Source: Phytoamicus setariae (GTDB lineage: Bacteria; Pseudomonadota; Alphaproteobacteria; Rhizobiales; Rhizobiaceae). From it: a stretch of 64,000 bases of DNA. The notes beneath the pieces are model-generated. The model had not been told where the DNA came from. It searched no databases and saw nothing but the letters and a program-made list of their open reading frames with translations. The translations under genes and the position numbers were made by a program. The stretch spans positions 124,001-188,000 of the forward strand of contig NZ_JAEQNC010000007.1 in the NCBI RefSeq assembly GCF_016722925.1, in the 5' to 3' direction. Shown here piece by piece: positions 15,688-25,159 of the stretch. Position 1 is the stretch's first letter. Every line of letters starts with the position of its first letter.

Positions 15688-18270
15688 CCCGTCCGCATCG
15701 TCTCTGGAACCGTTGTCCGGCGTGTTGTCGCCATCGTCGTCGTAGTTGTCGTCAGTCCGGTCCAGCTCATCAGCCCGCGCTTCTGCGGCCTTGCGGCGGC
15801 GATCGATCTGCTGCCGGGCCAGCTTGTCGACCTCGGGCTGCGCTCCGTCGATCGTTGCCATTAAGCCTGTGGGCTGTTGATTGACGTGAATGTCGATATC
15901 CCGCTTCGGGAACGGCATTTCGATTCCTTCCTCGCGGAAGCGTTCGAGGATCGATATCCGGACATCGTTGCGCACGGGGCCGCCGCTCAGGATATCGGCG
16001 AGATAGAACCGCAATTCGAAATCGAGCGAGAATTCGCCGAAACGCAGAAAACTGACATTCGGCTCCGGCACGGTCAGGATCGTCGGCTGCGCCCTGGCAA
16101 TTTCCAGAAGTATGTCCATCACCTTGCGCGGGTCGCTGTCATAGCCGACGGAAACGGCAACCTCGCTACGAGCCAGTGAATTGCGCAATGTCCAGTTTCC
16201 GACCGCGGCATTGATGAGCTGCGAATTCGGCACGATGATCGACTGGTTCTGGAACGTCTCGATTTCGGTCGCACGCACCGAAATACGCCGGACGAAGCCC
16301 TCTGTCGGTCCAGCCACCACCCAGTCGCCCACCTTGAACGGCCGCTCGGCAAGCAGGATCAGACCGGAGACGAAATTCTGCACTATGGTCTGCAGACCGA
16401 AACCGATACCCAGAGACAGAGCACCGGCCACCAGCGCCAGGCTCGAAAGATTGATACCCGCCGCAGAGATGCCGATGAGGCCGGCAATCGCGACACCGGC
16501 GTAACCGAGTGCGGTGTTGACGGAATTCCTGACACCAACATCGACTTGCGAACGAACCATGACGTTTCGGTCGAGCCAACGCTGGAACCATTTCGTGACA
16601 AAAAGGCCGGCCCCAAACAGCAACGCACCAACCAGAATCCCCAGCAGGGAGATCGTGATGTTGCCTATCTTGATCTCGGTAAACAGCCGGATGGAAATCG
16701 CCCAGACGTCCGCCCCCCTGAAGCCCCACTGCAGCATGATGGAAGGAATGCCGATCATCGCCACGAGTACGTAGACAGCCAGTCCGAGCACCAAACCCAA
16801 TTGGTCGAGTTGGATTTCACTCAGCTTGAAACGTTCGCCCAGATACATCCCGATGGACGTCTTGCCGAAGACATGGGTCCTTGAAATCGCGTGCCCCGTG
16901 AGAAAGCCGATATACATCGTGATCAGAATCGCGCCGGAAATGACGATCTGCGTGGCGGCAAACTGTGCCAGGCCGATATAGCCGATCACCGACATGAGGA
17001 TCAGTCCAATGCCCATCAGCATCAGGGTCATGCGGATGAACCGTGGCCAGGGCCGATCGGGTCCACCGTCCGGAGCCTTCATCGGATGGATGAAGGCCAG
17101 CACGAATACCAGCATGCCGATGACGACCGATGAAAAGAAGCCTCGCGCCACAGACAACACTATTGGCGAATCCAGCACCGCCGTCGCTTGGCCGACGAGG
17201 TACCCGATGCCATTGACGACAGCCATCAGCACCGTAAATGTGATCAACCTGCGAGCACCACGATCGGAAACATTGATCAGCCGCCATGCCGGCTTGCCAG
17301 GCGTGACGATCGATAGCGAAAGCCTGAAGACGAAGTACACACCCGCCAGGACCCAAAGGAAGGCATAGAATATCTGGGCGATATCCTCGCGCAGCACCTT
17401 GAAATAGTGCAGCAGAAACATGCACGTCACAGCAAAGGCGGCGACCGCAAGTGTCGGGACCAGGGTAGACCAGAAAGCCCGGGACAGCCTTGTTATGTAG
17501 GCGGGATTCTCGTCCCCGTTTTCCCTGCGAATAATGGGAGCAAATGCCCAGCGCACCAGGAACATGAAGAACGCTGCGGCAACAAACGAAAAAAACAGCG
17601 CCGCAAAGAACCCCGTTCGCTTGAAATTCCACATGAATTCGAGCGAAGAGCGGGTCTTGGACAGGAATTCCCCGCCTTCGTTGTGCGCCGCCTTGGCGGT
17701 CTCCTCCAGAATTTCCGGCGTAATCTCGGTGCGTCGAAGCAATGTCTCGGCGAACAGTTTCCGACGCTGCTCGGAAATTTGCGACGCCAGTTTCGCCGCC
17801 TCCTCGGTTAGGACCTCCGCATCAGACCTGATCGTGTTCATCTCGGTCTTTTCGCCCTGCAGGCGCTGGCGATCGCTCGTCAGATCAGGGTCTTCAGGGG
17901 CCTTGCCGTCAGCCGGCGGCGCACCGATTTCCTCCAGCCGTTTGGTGACGAGACTATAGCGGCTTTCAAGAGGCTCCATCGCCGATGTAATCTGCTTGGA
18001 GAGCTCATCCGAATTGATCTTGAGGTGCGCAAGCTGGGCGTCGTCTGTCGCCACATTCTCGGCCTTTTTCTTCAGTTGCTCGAGAGCAGCCGCAGCCTTC
18101 TGAAGTTCGCTCTTCACCTGCTCCTGAAGGGCTTCTACCGTCGCGGCGACTGCGCTCTTGGTGGCGTCCGCCTGCGCATGCGCCGTCGTGGCGACGAACG
18201 GAAGCGCCAGAAGAATTGCAAGGGCGCCGCAAACGGCAGCTGCCCTACACCGGACGATCAATCTGCGCAC
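15673..18270 (-). CDS. Large mechanosensitive channel (DUF3772 / MscS family)
   Basis: 865 residues. A signal peptide (RAAAVCGALAILLALPFVAT, cleavage after AHA) is followed by a periplasmic coiled-coil-rich domain to about residue 200 (DUF3772-like, many Gln/Glu/Lys), about ten hydrophobic segments from 220 to 600, and a C-terminal MscS core: FGLQTIVQNFVSGLILLAER pore helix/beta region, then ETFQNQSIIVPNSQLI. The tail after residue 800 is very acidic (DELDRTDDNYDDDGD). I chose GTG 18270 because GAGGA lies 8 nt upstream and the signal peptide begins there; the frame is open to 18399. It opens under membrane tension to release solutes during hypo-osmotic shock. The end meets the convergent methyltransferase gene. 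Confidence 0.88.
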   Translation of the reverse strand: MRRLIVRCRAAAVCGALAILLALPFVATTAHAQADATKSAVAATVEALQEQVKSELQKAAAALEQLKKKAENVATDDAQLAHLKINSDELSKQITSAMEPLESRYSLVTKRLEEIGAPPADGKAPEDPDLTSDRQRLQGEKTEMNTIRSDAEVLTEEAAKLASQISEQRRKLFAETLLRRTEITPEILEETAKAAHNEGGEFLSKTRSSLEFMWNFKRTGFFAALFFSFVAAAFFMFLVRWAFAPIIRRENGDENPAYITRLSRAFWSTLVPTLAVAAFAVTCMFLLHYFKVLREDIAQIFYAFLWVLAGVYFVFRLSLSIVTPGKPAWRLINVSDRGARRLITFTVLMAVVNGIGYLVGQATAVLDSPIVLSVARGFFSSVVIGMLVFVLAFIHPMKAPDGGPDRPWPRFIRMTLMLMGIGLILMSVIGYIGLAQFAATQIVISGAILITMYIGFLTGHAISRTHVFGKTSIGMYLGERFKLSEIQLDQLGLVLGLAVYVLVAMIGIPSIMLQWGFRGADVWAISIRLFTEIKIGNITISLLGILVGALLFGAGLFVTKWFQRWLDRNVMVRSQVDVGVRNSVNTALGYAGVAIAGLIGISAAGINLSSLALVAGALSLGIGFGLQTIVQNFVSGLILLAERPFKVGDWVVAGPTEGFVRRISVRATEIETFQNQSIIVPNSQLINAAVGNWTLRNSLARSEVAVSVGYDSDPRKVMDILLEIARAQPTILTVPEPNVSFLRFGEFSLDFELRFYLADILSGGPVRNDVRISILERFREEGIEMPFPKRDIDIHVNQQPTGLMATIDGAQPEVDKLARQQIDRRRKAAEARADELDRTDDNYDDDGDNTPDNGSRDDADGEDAR

Positions 18271-18486
18271 GTATCTTATCCTCAACGATATATTGCCGGC
18301 AAAACGAACCGTACATGAAAGAAAAGCCGATTTCCGGCAAGCGAAAAGTCCTTTAGTGACAAGTTGGGCGTATGTGGTCGATGAGATGGGCAAAACCATG
18401 ATGACGGCAACTATTTGTGCCAGAAAGCGGCAATTCCTGTTTACCCTTGGGTTCTAGAATGCCTTTCAAACGATGAAAGGCCGCCC

Positions 18487-19818
18487 ATGCTGAAGTGGAA
18501 TCTGTCCACAAACCACAAGTCCTACACTCAGGAACGCTTCGATCTGCTGGTACTGCTCGAGGGGTCGACAAGTGCACCCTATGTCGATTCTGTCGGTGTG
18601 CCGACGATCGGCATTGGCTTTAACCTGCGGGCCAATTTGGAGCCGGTGCTGAAGGCAATGGTCGGCGCCAATCACTGGAACGGGACGCTGCAAAATCGGC
18701 TCGCCGCCGAAATCGACAAGAGCTACTCAAGCAGCCAGGACAGCTTGCTTGTGGCCAATCTCAACCGGATCATGGCCAACTGGCACAACAGTCGCGACAG
18801 CGCCGTTCCCGCGACATTCAGCTTCAAGAGCGATGCGCAGATCATCCGCGCGCTCGAGACAATGGACGACTATTACGACGGCCGGATAAACAGCTGGATC
18901 GCATCCATACCGGAATCGAATGAGCGCGCGGCACTGTTTTCTCTCTGCTGGAATGGTCCCGCGATGCTCGGACCGAAACTCAAAGCCGCCATTGATGGCG
19001 GCAATCGCGCTGAAGCCTGGTACGAAATCCGCTACAATTCGTTCTGGAGCAGCCTTCCCGAGGATGCCAAGCCGGGCATCGCCAACCGGCGTTATGTCGA
19101 GGCGGATATGTTCGGGCTTTACGACACGGCCGGAAAGGCCAGCTATGCCCAGGCGGTGCAGACCGGCCAAATGCTCGCCGCGCATCATGACAAGGTGCTC
19201 GGCTATGAAGCCAGCTACGACCCAGATTACGCGGCTGATATCAAGGGGGTGGAGACAATCGGCACGATACACGCCGAGCTGCAGCCCGCAATCAGGGCAG
19301 TGCTCGTGAAGTTCGGACTGCCGGCTGGCAGGCCTGTCGAGGAACTGCTGGCAGCAGGCAGCGGCATGACGACGGTCAAGGGCGATGGGACCGCGAATGA
19401 CAACAGCCGGAACGATGATGACCTCATTCTCGGTTCCTCCGGCGCCGACGCGCTTATGGGCGGCGCTGGTCGCGATGTTGTCATCGGTCAGGGTGGCCGG
19501 GACGTCCTGACGGGCGACTCAGGCGCGGACTGGTTCGTATTCTCCAAAGCCAGCGACAGCCGCATGGGCGCGCAAGACCGGATTGCCGACTTCAGACCGG
19601 GCACCGACAAGATTGTACTTTCCAAACTGATGGACGGGCTGGCTCCGGATCTGCTGGACAAGGGCGAAGCATTCCACAGCATCGCCGGAGAAATCCGCTG
19701 GACCCAGACGCGCACAGAAACAAAAATCGAAATCGACATGAATGGTGACGGCGTGGCCGATTTGGGCATTACCCTCGATGGCCGGCTCACCTTGAGCGAT
19801 CGCGATTTTCTCCTATAG
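18487..19818 (+). CDS. T4-type lysozyme domain fused to RTX calcium-binding tail
   Basis: 443 residues. Near the N-terminus the sequence LLEGSTSAPYVDSVGVPTIG places Glu25, Asp34 and Thr40 at exactly the T4 lysozyme spacing (E11, D20, T26), so a muramidase fold is likely. Residues 30-290 have no other motif I recognise. The C-terminal 120 residues carry RTX-like repeats (GSSGADALMGGAGRD, VIGQGGRDVLTGDSGAD) and a serralysin-like end (DRIADFRPGTDKIVLS; IDMNGDGVADL). There is no N-terminal signal peptide, as expected for type I secretion. No ABC/HlyD exporter genes are adjacent. The ATG at 18487 follows GAAAGG. Likely a secreted peptidoglycan hydrolase, from motifs only. Confidence 0.8.
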   Translation: MLKWNLSTNHKSYTQERFDLLVLLEGSTSAPYVDSVGVPTIGIGFNLRANLEPVLKAMVGANHWNGTLQNRLAAEIDKSYSSSQDSLLVANLNRIMANWHNSRDSAVPATFSFKSDAQIIRALETMDDYYDGRINSWIASIPESNERAALFSLCWNGPAMLGPKLKAAIDGGNRAEAWYEIRYNSFWSSLPEDAKPGIANRRYVEADMFGLYDTAGKASYAQAVQTGQMLAAHHDKVLGYEASYDPDYAADIKGVETIGTIHAELQPAIRAVLVKFGLPAGRPVEELLAAGSGMTTVKGDGTANDNSRNDDDLILGSSGADALMGGAGRDVVIGQGGRDVLTGDSGADWFVFSKASDSRMGAQDRIADFRPGTDKIVLSKLMDGLAPDLLDKGEAFHSIAGEIRWTQTRTETKIEIDMNGDGVADLGITLDGRLTLSDRDFLL

Positions 19819-19845
19819 TTCAGCGTCGCCAATCCGGGAGAAATC

Positions 19846-20271
19846 ATGACCACCGCAGCAGACCTGATCGCCGCCCTCAAACTCGATCGCCATCCCGAAG
19901 GTGGCTGGTATGTCCAGACATTCAAGGATGAGGCTACGTTCAATGGCCGGGCACGCTCGACAGCGATTTTCTACCTGCTCGAAGCCGGAGAACGCTCTCA
20001 CTGGCACAAGGTCGATGCGGTGGAGATCTGGCACCACTATGCTGGGGCGGCGCTCGAACTCAGCCTGTCAGCCGATGGCACCGAGGCCCGCAGCGTCACA
20101 CTCGGTCCGGACATCCTGGCCGGCCAAACGCCACAGGCAATCGTGCGTGAGGGCGAATGGCAATGCGCAAGGAGCCTGGGAGACTGGACGCTGGTCGGCT
20201 GCACGGTCGCACCGGGCTTCGACTTTTCAGGCTTTGTCATGGCGCCCCCGGCCTGGAAGCCGGGGGCCTAA
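19846..20271 (+). CDS. DUF985 cupin-fold protein
   Basis: 141 residues of the PF06172 cupin family: LDRHPEGGWYVQTF near residue 11, TAIFYLLEAGERSHWHKVDAVEIWHHY in the cupin metal-site region, and WTLVGCTVAPGFDF near the end. These proteins form a beta-barrel similar to sugar-binding cupins; their reaction is not settled. It follows the lysozyme gene by 27 bp on the same strand with GGGAGAA before the ATG, and its end meets the convergent transporter gene. Confidence 0.9.
   Translation: MTTAADLIAALKLDRHPEGGWYVQTFKDEATFNGRARSTAIFYLLEAGERSHWHKVDAVEIWHHYAGAALELSLSADGTEARSVTLGPDILAGQTPQAIVREGEWQCARSLGDWTLVGCTVAPGFDFSGFVMAPPAWKPGA
20245..20266. terminator. GC-rich hairpin at convergent gene ends
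   Basis: CCCCCGGC-CTGGAA-GCCGGGGG, a perfect 8-bp stem, lies inside the last codons of the DUF985 gene, next to the stop of the convergent transporter gene at 20276. No T run on either strand. Confidence 0.35.
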
Positions 20272-20275
20272 TCCC

Positions 20276-21481
20276 TCAGGCATGCGCCTGTTTGGGGATG
20301 CGCGGCAGGAAGACGGTCAGCAGGCCCAGCAATGGGAGGTAGGAGCACAGCTGGTAGACGAAGTTGATGCCGTGCGTATCGGCAAAGGCTCCGAGGACCG
20401 CAGCCCCCAGCCCGCCTGCCCCAAAGGCAAAGCCGAAGAAGATGCCGGCAATCATGCCGACCCGCCCGGGCACCAGTTCCTGGGCAAAGACCACGATTGC
20501 CGAAAACGCCGAGGCGAAGATCAGACCGATCACGACGCTGAGAACACAGGTCCAGAACAGGTTGGCATAGGGCAGCATCAACGCGAACGGAATGACCCCG
20601 AGGATCGAGAACCAGATCACGAAACGCGCGCCGAAGCGGTCGCCAATCGGCCCGCCAAGGAAGGTGCCGACGGCCACCGACCCCAGGAACAGGAACAGCA
20701 TCAACTGCGCATCGCGGACACCGAGCTGGAAGTTGTCGATGACGTAGAAGGTGAAATAGCTGGAGATGCTGGCCATGTAGACATTTTTCGTCGCTGTCAG
20801 CAGCACCAGGATCAGGAAGGCCATGGCGACCCGGTTCTGCGCCAGCGGCAGCTTGCGGCTGGGGGCAGCCTTGCCGGCGTTCTGAATCCGGTGATGCAGA
20901 TACCAGCGGCCAACCCAGGTCAGGATTACCATCCCGACCATGGCAATCACAGCGAACCATGCGACGCTGCCCTGGCCGAATGGCAGCACGATGAAAGCTG
21001 CAAGCAAAGGCCCTAACGCCGAGCCGAAATTGCCGCCGACCTGAAACAGCGACTGTGCAAAGCCGTGACGGCCACCGGAAGCGAGCCGCGCCACGCGCGA
21101 GGATTCCGGATGGAAGACGGCCGAGCCGAAACCGACCAGGCTGGAGGCGACCAGCAACATGGGATAGCTGTGCGCATTGCCCAGCAGGATAAGTCCGAAG
21201 AAGGTGCTCGCCATGCCGACAGGCAGCGAATAGGGCAAAGGCCAACGATCCGTGACCATGCCTATGACAGGCTGGAGAAGCGACGCGGTGATCTGGAAAG
21301 TCGCGGTCAACAGGCCAATCTGCACGAAATCCAGATTGTAGTTGGTCTTGAACAGCGGATAGAGCGACGCAAGCAGTGACTGCATGATGTCGTTCAACAT
21401 GTGACAGAAGCTCACCGCGAACAGAATGGATAACGTCGTCTTCTCGAACCGGGCCGATGCACCGGGTATTGCCATCGTCAT
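20276..21481 (-). CDS. MFS transporter, fosmidomycin-resistance (Fsr) type
   Basis: 401 residues and about twelve membrane segments. The opening LFAVSFCHMLNDIMQSLLAS, followed by LYPLFKTNYNLDFVQIGL, is characteristic of Fsr-like efflux proteins, as is SAVFHPESSRVARLASGG. The ATG at 21481 has a strong GGAGGAA site. It pumps an unidentified small molecule outwards; the Fsr name reflects resistance seen in E. coli. Divergent from an AraC-family gene with 112 bp between starts, which probably regulates it. Confidence 0.9.
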   Translation of the reverse strand: MTMAIPGASARFEKTTLSILFAVSFCHMLNDIMQSLLASLYPLFKTNYNLDFVQIGLLTATFQITASLLQPVIGMVTDRWPLPYSLPVGMASTFFGLILLGNAHSYPMLLVASSLVGFGSAVFHPESSRVARLASGGRHGFAQSLFQVGGNFGSALGPLLAAFIVLPFGQGSVAWFAVIAMVGMVILTWVGRWYLHHRIQNAGKAAPSRKLPLAQNRVAMAFLILVLLTATKNVYMASISSYFTFYVIDNFQLGVRDAQLMLFLFLGSVAVGTFLGGPIGDRFGARFVIWFSILGVIPFALMLPYANLFWTCVLSVVIGLIFASAFSAIVVFAQELVPGRVGMIAGIFFGFAFGAGGLGAAVLGAFADTHGINFVYQLCSYLPLLGLLTVFLPRIPKQAHA

Positions 21482-21560
21482 AGGAAATTCCTCCGGGCGC
21501 GGTCTTCTTCGCCACGCACTCGCAAGCTTTATAGAGCGATTGTGCGTGACCTTCTTTTGT

Positions 21561-21575
21561 GATTTGGTCCAAATC
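21561..21575. promoter_or_regulatory. Palindrome GATTTGG-T-CCAAATC
   Basis: A perfect 7-bp inverted repeat around one base lies in the divergent promoter region of the transporter and AraC genes, 18 bp before the AraC ATG. It may be a binding site for a local regulator; inference only. Confidence 0.4.
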
Positions 21576-21593
21576 TTTCGCGACTGGGCCAAA

Positions 21594-22424
21594 ATGAAGA
21601 AACTGCCGTCACAACTGCTTGAAGCTCTGCACGACACGCACATTCGCAACCTCGACTGGATCGAGCGTTCGAATGCCGATGTGCTCGTTCACAGTTCCGA
21701 AGATCCTGGCGGCTATACCGTGCCGTTTCACCATCACCGGCGCGTCCAGCTGCTGTGCGTGTTTGCCGGGGTCGTGCTGGTAACGACCGAGAAAGGTCGA
21801 TGGATGATACCGGCGGGTCACGCCCTGCTGATCCCCGCCTATCTCGCCCATTCGGTCGAAATGCTCAGCGAAGTCAGCATGAAATCGGTCTATATGTTTC
21901 CCAGGGCTGGAGACGCAGCCCTTCCAGCACCCGAAGTTCTCGAGGTGACGGAGCTCGCGCGCAGTCTCGTTCTCGAAGCCGTGCGGCTAAGCCAGGCGGA
22001 AGCCAACGGCCGTAAGGCCGATCTGGTTTTACAGCTGCTCCTCGAGGAGATCGCCACGCTCGAGGTAAGGCCACTCAGCCTGCCCTTCCCGGCCGACCGC
22101 AGGCTTGCTGAACTGTGCCTTGGCTATATGAACAATCCCTCGCCCAATGCCAGGCTGGACGATTGGGCGACCCGGCTCGCGATGAGCCGCCGCACCTTCA
22201 CACGGTTCTTCCGAAAGGAAACCGGCATCAGCTTCGTTACCTGGCGCCAGCAGGCGAGCGTGTTCGCCTGTCTTCCGCGTCTTGCCGAAGGCGTTCCCGT
22301 CACACATGTCGCACTGGAAGCGGGCTATGAGAGCGTAGCGGCCTTCACCACCATGTTTCGTCGCATGCTCGGCAGATCGCCCCGCGGCTACATGGCCCAA
22401 CGCAACGCCTTCGATCAGGATTGA
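21594..22424 (+). CDS. AraC-family regulator with cupin N-terminus
   Basis: 276 residues. The N-terminal half is a cupin-like sensor (VPFHHHRRVQLLCVFAGVVL, ALLIPAYLAHSVEM) and the C-terminal 100 residues an AraC HTH pair (LDDWATRLAMSRRTFTRFFR and VTHVALEAGYESVAAFTTMF, ending RMLGRSPRGY). This arrangement is typical of local activators or repressors of efflux genes. The ATG at 21594 places the cupin at the usual distance; the frame is open upstream through the promoter region. Divergent partner: the Fsr-type transporter. Confidence 0.88.
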   Translation: MKKLPSQLLEALHDTHIRNLDWIERSNADVLVHSSEDPGGYTVPFHHHRRVQLLCVFAGVVLVTTEKGRWMIPAGHALLIPAYLAHSVEMLSEVSMKSVYMFPRAGDAALPAPEVLEVTELARSLVLEAVRLSQAEANGRKADLVLQLLLEEIATLEVRPLSLPFPADRRLAELCLGYMNNPSPNARLDDWATRLAMSRRTFTRFFRKETGISFVTWRQQASVFACLPRLAEGVPVTHVALEAGYESVAAFTTMFRRMLGRSPRGYMAQRNAFDQD

Positions 22425-22507
22425 TCTGCCGCTCGGCAGATTTTTCGCGGCACAAATCGTTCTCCTTGGCGTTTCACCGTGGTAAAACGACCAAGAGGAG
22501 ATATCCC

Positions 22508-22768
22508 ATGATAGATGCTTCGCATATCCGAGAGCACGCGGAAGTCATCACCGCCGATGGCCAGCATATTGGAATGGTCGACCGTGTGGAAGGCAACCGC
22601 ATCAAACTGACCAAGCACGACAGTTTACCGGGTCATGCAGACCACCACCATTTTATCGACCTCAGCCTGGTCGAGTCCGCGCACGGAAATCGCGTACGCC
22701 TGTCGATCAGCATCCACGACGCCCTCCGGCTCGTTCAGGAGCAGGATGGCGGCGCAGCGCAGGAGTAA
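22508..22768 (+). CDS. DUF2171 domain protein
   Basis: 86 residues: MIDASHIREHAEVITADGQH, then GMVDRVEGNRIKLTKHD and HHFIDLSLVE, the DUF2171 signature with a PRC-barrel-like beta structure. AAGAGGAGAT precedes the ATG. Function is unknown; members are common in Rhizobiales and sphingomonads and often stress-linked. It is convergent with the cyclopropane fatty acid synthase gene, 25 bp apart. Confidence 0.87.
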   Translation: MIDASHIREHAEVITADGQHIGMVDRVEGNRIKLTKHDSLPGHADHHHFIDLSLVESAHGNRVRLSISIHDALRLVQEQDGGAAQE

Positions 22769-22793
22769 GCTGACCTTGAACGGACAGGAAGTG

Positions 22794-24035
22794 TCAGAAC
22801 GGCAGCTGCAGTGACTTTTCCTTCTCCATGTATCGTCGCTGGGTATCGGTAATGTAGTCCCTGACGATCGGCGCGGCATCGCGTGTTCGAGACAGTTGCA
22901 TGTGAAAGACCAGCTGGCTGCCGGTCCGGAACATCATTTCGGCGCTGATCAGGTAAAATTCCCACATCCGCGCGAACCGCTCGTCATACATCCCTACGAC
23001 CTTGTCGCGGTTGGCATCGAAGCGCTCACCCCAGTGCTTGAGCGTCGTTGCGTAATGCACGCGAAGGAACTCGAGATCGGTCACCCAAAGCTTGTTCTGC
23101 TCGACCACGTCAAACACTTCGGAAAGCGCCGGCGAATAGGCGCCGGGAAAAATATATTTCCTCAACCAGGCGCTCGCCATTCCGGGCGGGCTCATATGAC
23201 CGATGGAATGGAGCACCATCACCCCATCGTCCGGCATCAGGGAATTCACCTTCTTGAAGAACTCGTCGTAGTGGTGGACGCCCACATGCTCGAACATGCC
23301 GACCGAAACGATCCGATCGAACGGACCGGTCACGTCGCGATAGTCCTTGAGCTCGAACTTGACCCGATCGGCCATACCCATCTTCTGCGCACGCTCAGAG
23401 GCGAGAGCCTGCTGCTCCTTCGAAAGAGTCACGCCCAGAACCTCGACATTTTCCAGCGCAGCGAGATAGAGCGCCAGATCTCCCCAGCCGCAGCCGATGT
23501 CCAGCACCTTCATGCCGGGCTTCAGGCCAAGCTTGCTGGCAAGAAGCCGGAGCTTGTTGCGTTGCGCATCCTCGAGCGTTTCTTCGGGCTCACGGAAATA
23601 GGCGCAGGAATAGAGCATGTTGCGATCGAGGAAGAGCTTGTAGAAATCGTTGCCCAGATCGTAGTGGTGGGCGACATTCTGTTGGGCCTGGCCCTTGCGG
23701 TTCGACTGCTGGCGCTTGCGAAACCGCATCCTGACGGCCCGAAGCATTTTCTGGATCGGATACGAGCCGAGCGACAGCCTGTTGATGGAGAACAGTTGCA
23801 GGAAATCACGCAGCGTCGAGCCTTCCTCAAACCGCATCGTGCCGTCCATGTAGGCCTCGCCCGCCGCCAATTCCGAGTTGAAAACCAGCGTTCTGTAAAG
23901 CTTCGGATCTGTCAGCCGCATCGTTACGGAAAGACCGGGTTCCCCCTGGAAAACATGACGCTTGCCGGAAGCGTCGATGACCGTCAGGCAGCCTTTGCGG
24001 ATGAAGGCCTTCATCATGTGGGCGAGTGGAAACAT
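22794..24035 (-). CDS. cfa: Cyclopropane-fatty-acyl-phospholipid synthase
   Basis: 413 residues. It transfers a methylene from SAM to double bonds of membrane phospholipid acyl chains. The SAM motif is VLDIGCGWGDLALYLA near residue 180, followed by GVTLSKEQQALASERA; the bicarbonate/active-site part includes SVGMFEHVGVHHYDEF and the C-terminal RMWEFYLISAEMMFR. HHYDLGNDFY is the CFA signature. The ATG at 24035 has GAGGTG 3-8 nt upstream; ten residues could be added from 24065. Membrane hardening in stationary phase or acid is the known role. Rhizobia often have two copies; which paralogue this is cannot be told. Confidence 0.93.
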   Translation of the reverse strand: MFPLAHMMKAFIRKGCLTVIDASGKRHVFQGEPGLSVTMRLTDPKLYRTLVFNSELAAGEAYMDGTMRFEEGSTLRDFLQLFSINRLSLGSYPIQKMLRAVRMRFRKRQQSNRKGQAQQNVAHHYDLGNDFYKLFLDRNMLYSCAYFREPEETLEDAQRNKLRLLASKLGLKPGMKVLDIGCGWGDLALYLAALENVEVLGVTLSKEQQALASERAQKMGMADRVKFELKDYRDVTGPFDRIVSVGMFEHVGVHHYDEFFKKVNSLMPDDGVMVLHSIGHMSPPGMASAWLRKYIFPGAYSPALSEVFDVVEQNKLWVTDLEFLRVHYATTLKHWGERFDANRDKVVGMYDERFARMWEFYLISAEMMFRTGSQLVFHMQLSRTRDAAPIVRDYITDTQRRYMEKEKSLQLPF

Positions 24036-24208
24036 GGGCACCTCAGAGGTTGAGCACGCAAGCATTGATATATCGATATGAGGGAAGTGGGAACCACCTC
24101 GTCAACTCCAAATTCATCAAGCTCGGAAACCGCGCGCGCCCGCAAAACCGCTCGCCTTTGTGTTCGTCGAGTGCGAGGATGAAATATGGTCAGCCGGGAG
24201 GAGATCCG

Positions 24209-24457
24209 ATGACGCCAGAAATGATGGAAGCGAAGATCAACGCCTATCGTGGCGTGCTTATCGGCCTGCTCTCGGTGCTCGTGAAAGACGAAAGATACAC
24301 TGCCCTGTTTGATGAACTGGAGGCTGATGGCATGTTCATGGACGGCGAAGAAGATCCCGGTATCGTGCCCAGCGAAGGATTTGCTGTCGATGCGGCAGCC
24401 GCCGCCGAAATCCGATCGCTGGTCGACACCGCCCGCGAGCGCGCGCGATTTCGTTAG
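24209..24457 (+). CDS. Hypothetical small protein
   Basis: 82 residues starting MTPEMMEAKINAYRGVLIGL, acidic in the middle (ADGMFMDGEEDPG) and Ala/Arg-rich at the end (AAAAAEIRSLVDTARERARF). GGGAGGAG lies 6-7 nt before the ATG, which decides the start over the longer open frame that would overlap the cfa promoter. No family is recognised; it looks like a mostly helical cytoplasmic protein. The following 169 bp (24458-24626) show no gene. Confidence 0.6.
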   Translation: MTPEMMEAKINAYRGVLIGLLSVLVKDERYTALFDELEADGMFMDGEEDPGIVPSEGFAVDAAAAAEIRSLVDTARERARFR

Positions 24458-24626
24458 TGCACGACGGCGCGAAAACAACCCCAACGGGCGACGTTCCGAC
24501 CAAATGCCCGGCTGCGCTTACCGCTTGCAAAACAACACGATAGAGGCCATGATCGCCGGCAAATGGGTGCGATCAATTCGCAACGGCATGACCCATCTCC
24601 TGACGTTTGCATGAAGGAGAATGCGC

Positions 24627-25124
24627 ATGAGCCCAGTCCAGAAGCAGCCGCCCGAAACTCCGCGCGAGGAGGACTACCGCGACTTCGAGGCTCGCGACAT
24701 CGATGAAGGCTGGCCCTATTCCGATGACGATTCAAGCGCCAAAAAGCGCAACGCCGGCTATGGTCAAATGCCGTCCAACTTCGAAAGCGACGGCAATAGC
24801 GGCGTCGAGATCTTTTCCGGAACCTCCCCCGGCAGCAGGGGCGGCCCAACCGCCCGGCCGGAAAACACCCACCATTCGATTGAGGACGACGGCCTGGAGG
24901 AGCGCATCGCAGATCAGCTCGCGCTACAGAACCATGTCGACGTTAGCCAGGTTACCGTGATGGTGCATGGCGACATCGCCCACATTTCAGGTTTCGTGGA
25001 AACCGAGCACGAACGGCAGTATGTCGCCCGGCTGGTGATGGAAATGGATGGAATCCGCAGGACCGTCAACAACATCATGCTGATCGGCCTCGACGGAAAT
25101 ATCCCTTCCGACGCAACGAATTAG
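24627..25124 (+). CDS. BON domain protein
   Basis: 165 residues. The first 90 are hydrophilic and look disordered (many Asp, Glu, Pro, Ser). Residues 95-160 are a BON domain: LEERIADQLALQNHVDVSQV, then VHGDIAHISGFVETEHE and MDGIRRTVNNIML. BON domains bind membranes or ligands, as in OsmY, but no signal peptide is present, so it is probably cytoplasmic or peripheral. AAGGAGAATGCGC precedes ATG 24627; ATG 24621 is too close to the site. Stop to stop with the convergent fnrN gene is 35 bp. Confidence 0.8.
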   Translation: MSPVQKQPPETPREEDYRDFEARDIDEGWPYSDDDSSAKKRNAGYGQMPSNFESDGNSGVEIFSGTSPGSRGGPTARPENTHHSIEDDGLEERIADQLALQNHVDVSQVTVMVHGDIAHISGFVETEHERQYVARLVMEMDGIRRTVNNIMLIGLDGNIPSDATN

Positions 25125-25159
25125 CAAGCGCCCGCAAAGCTGCGCCTGAAGTGCGGATT

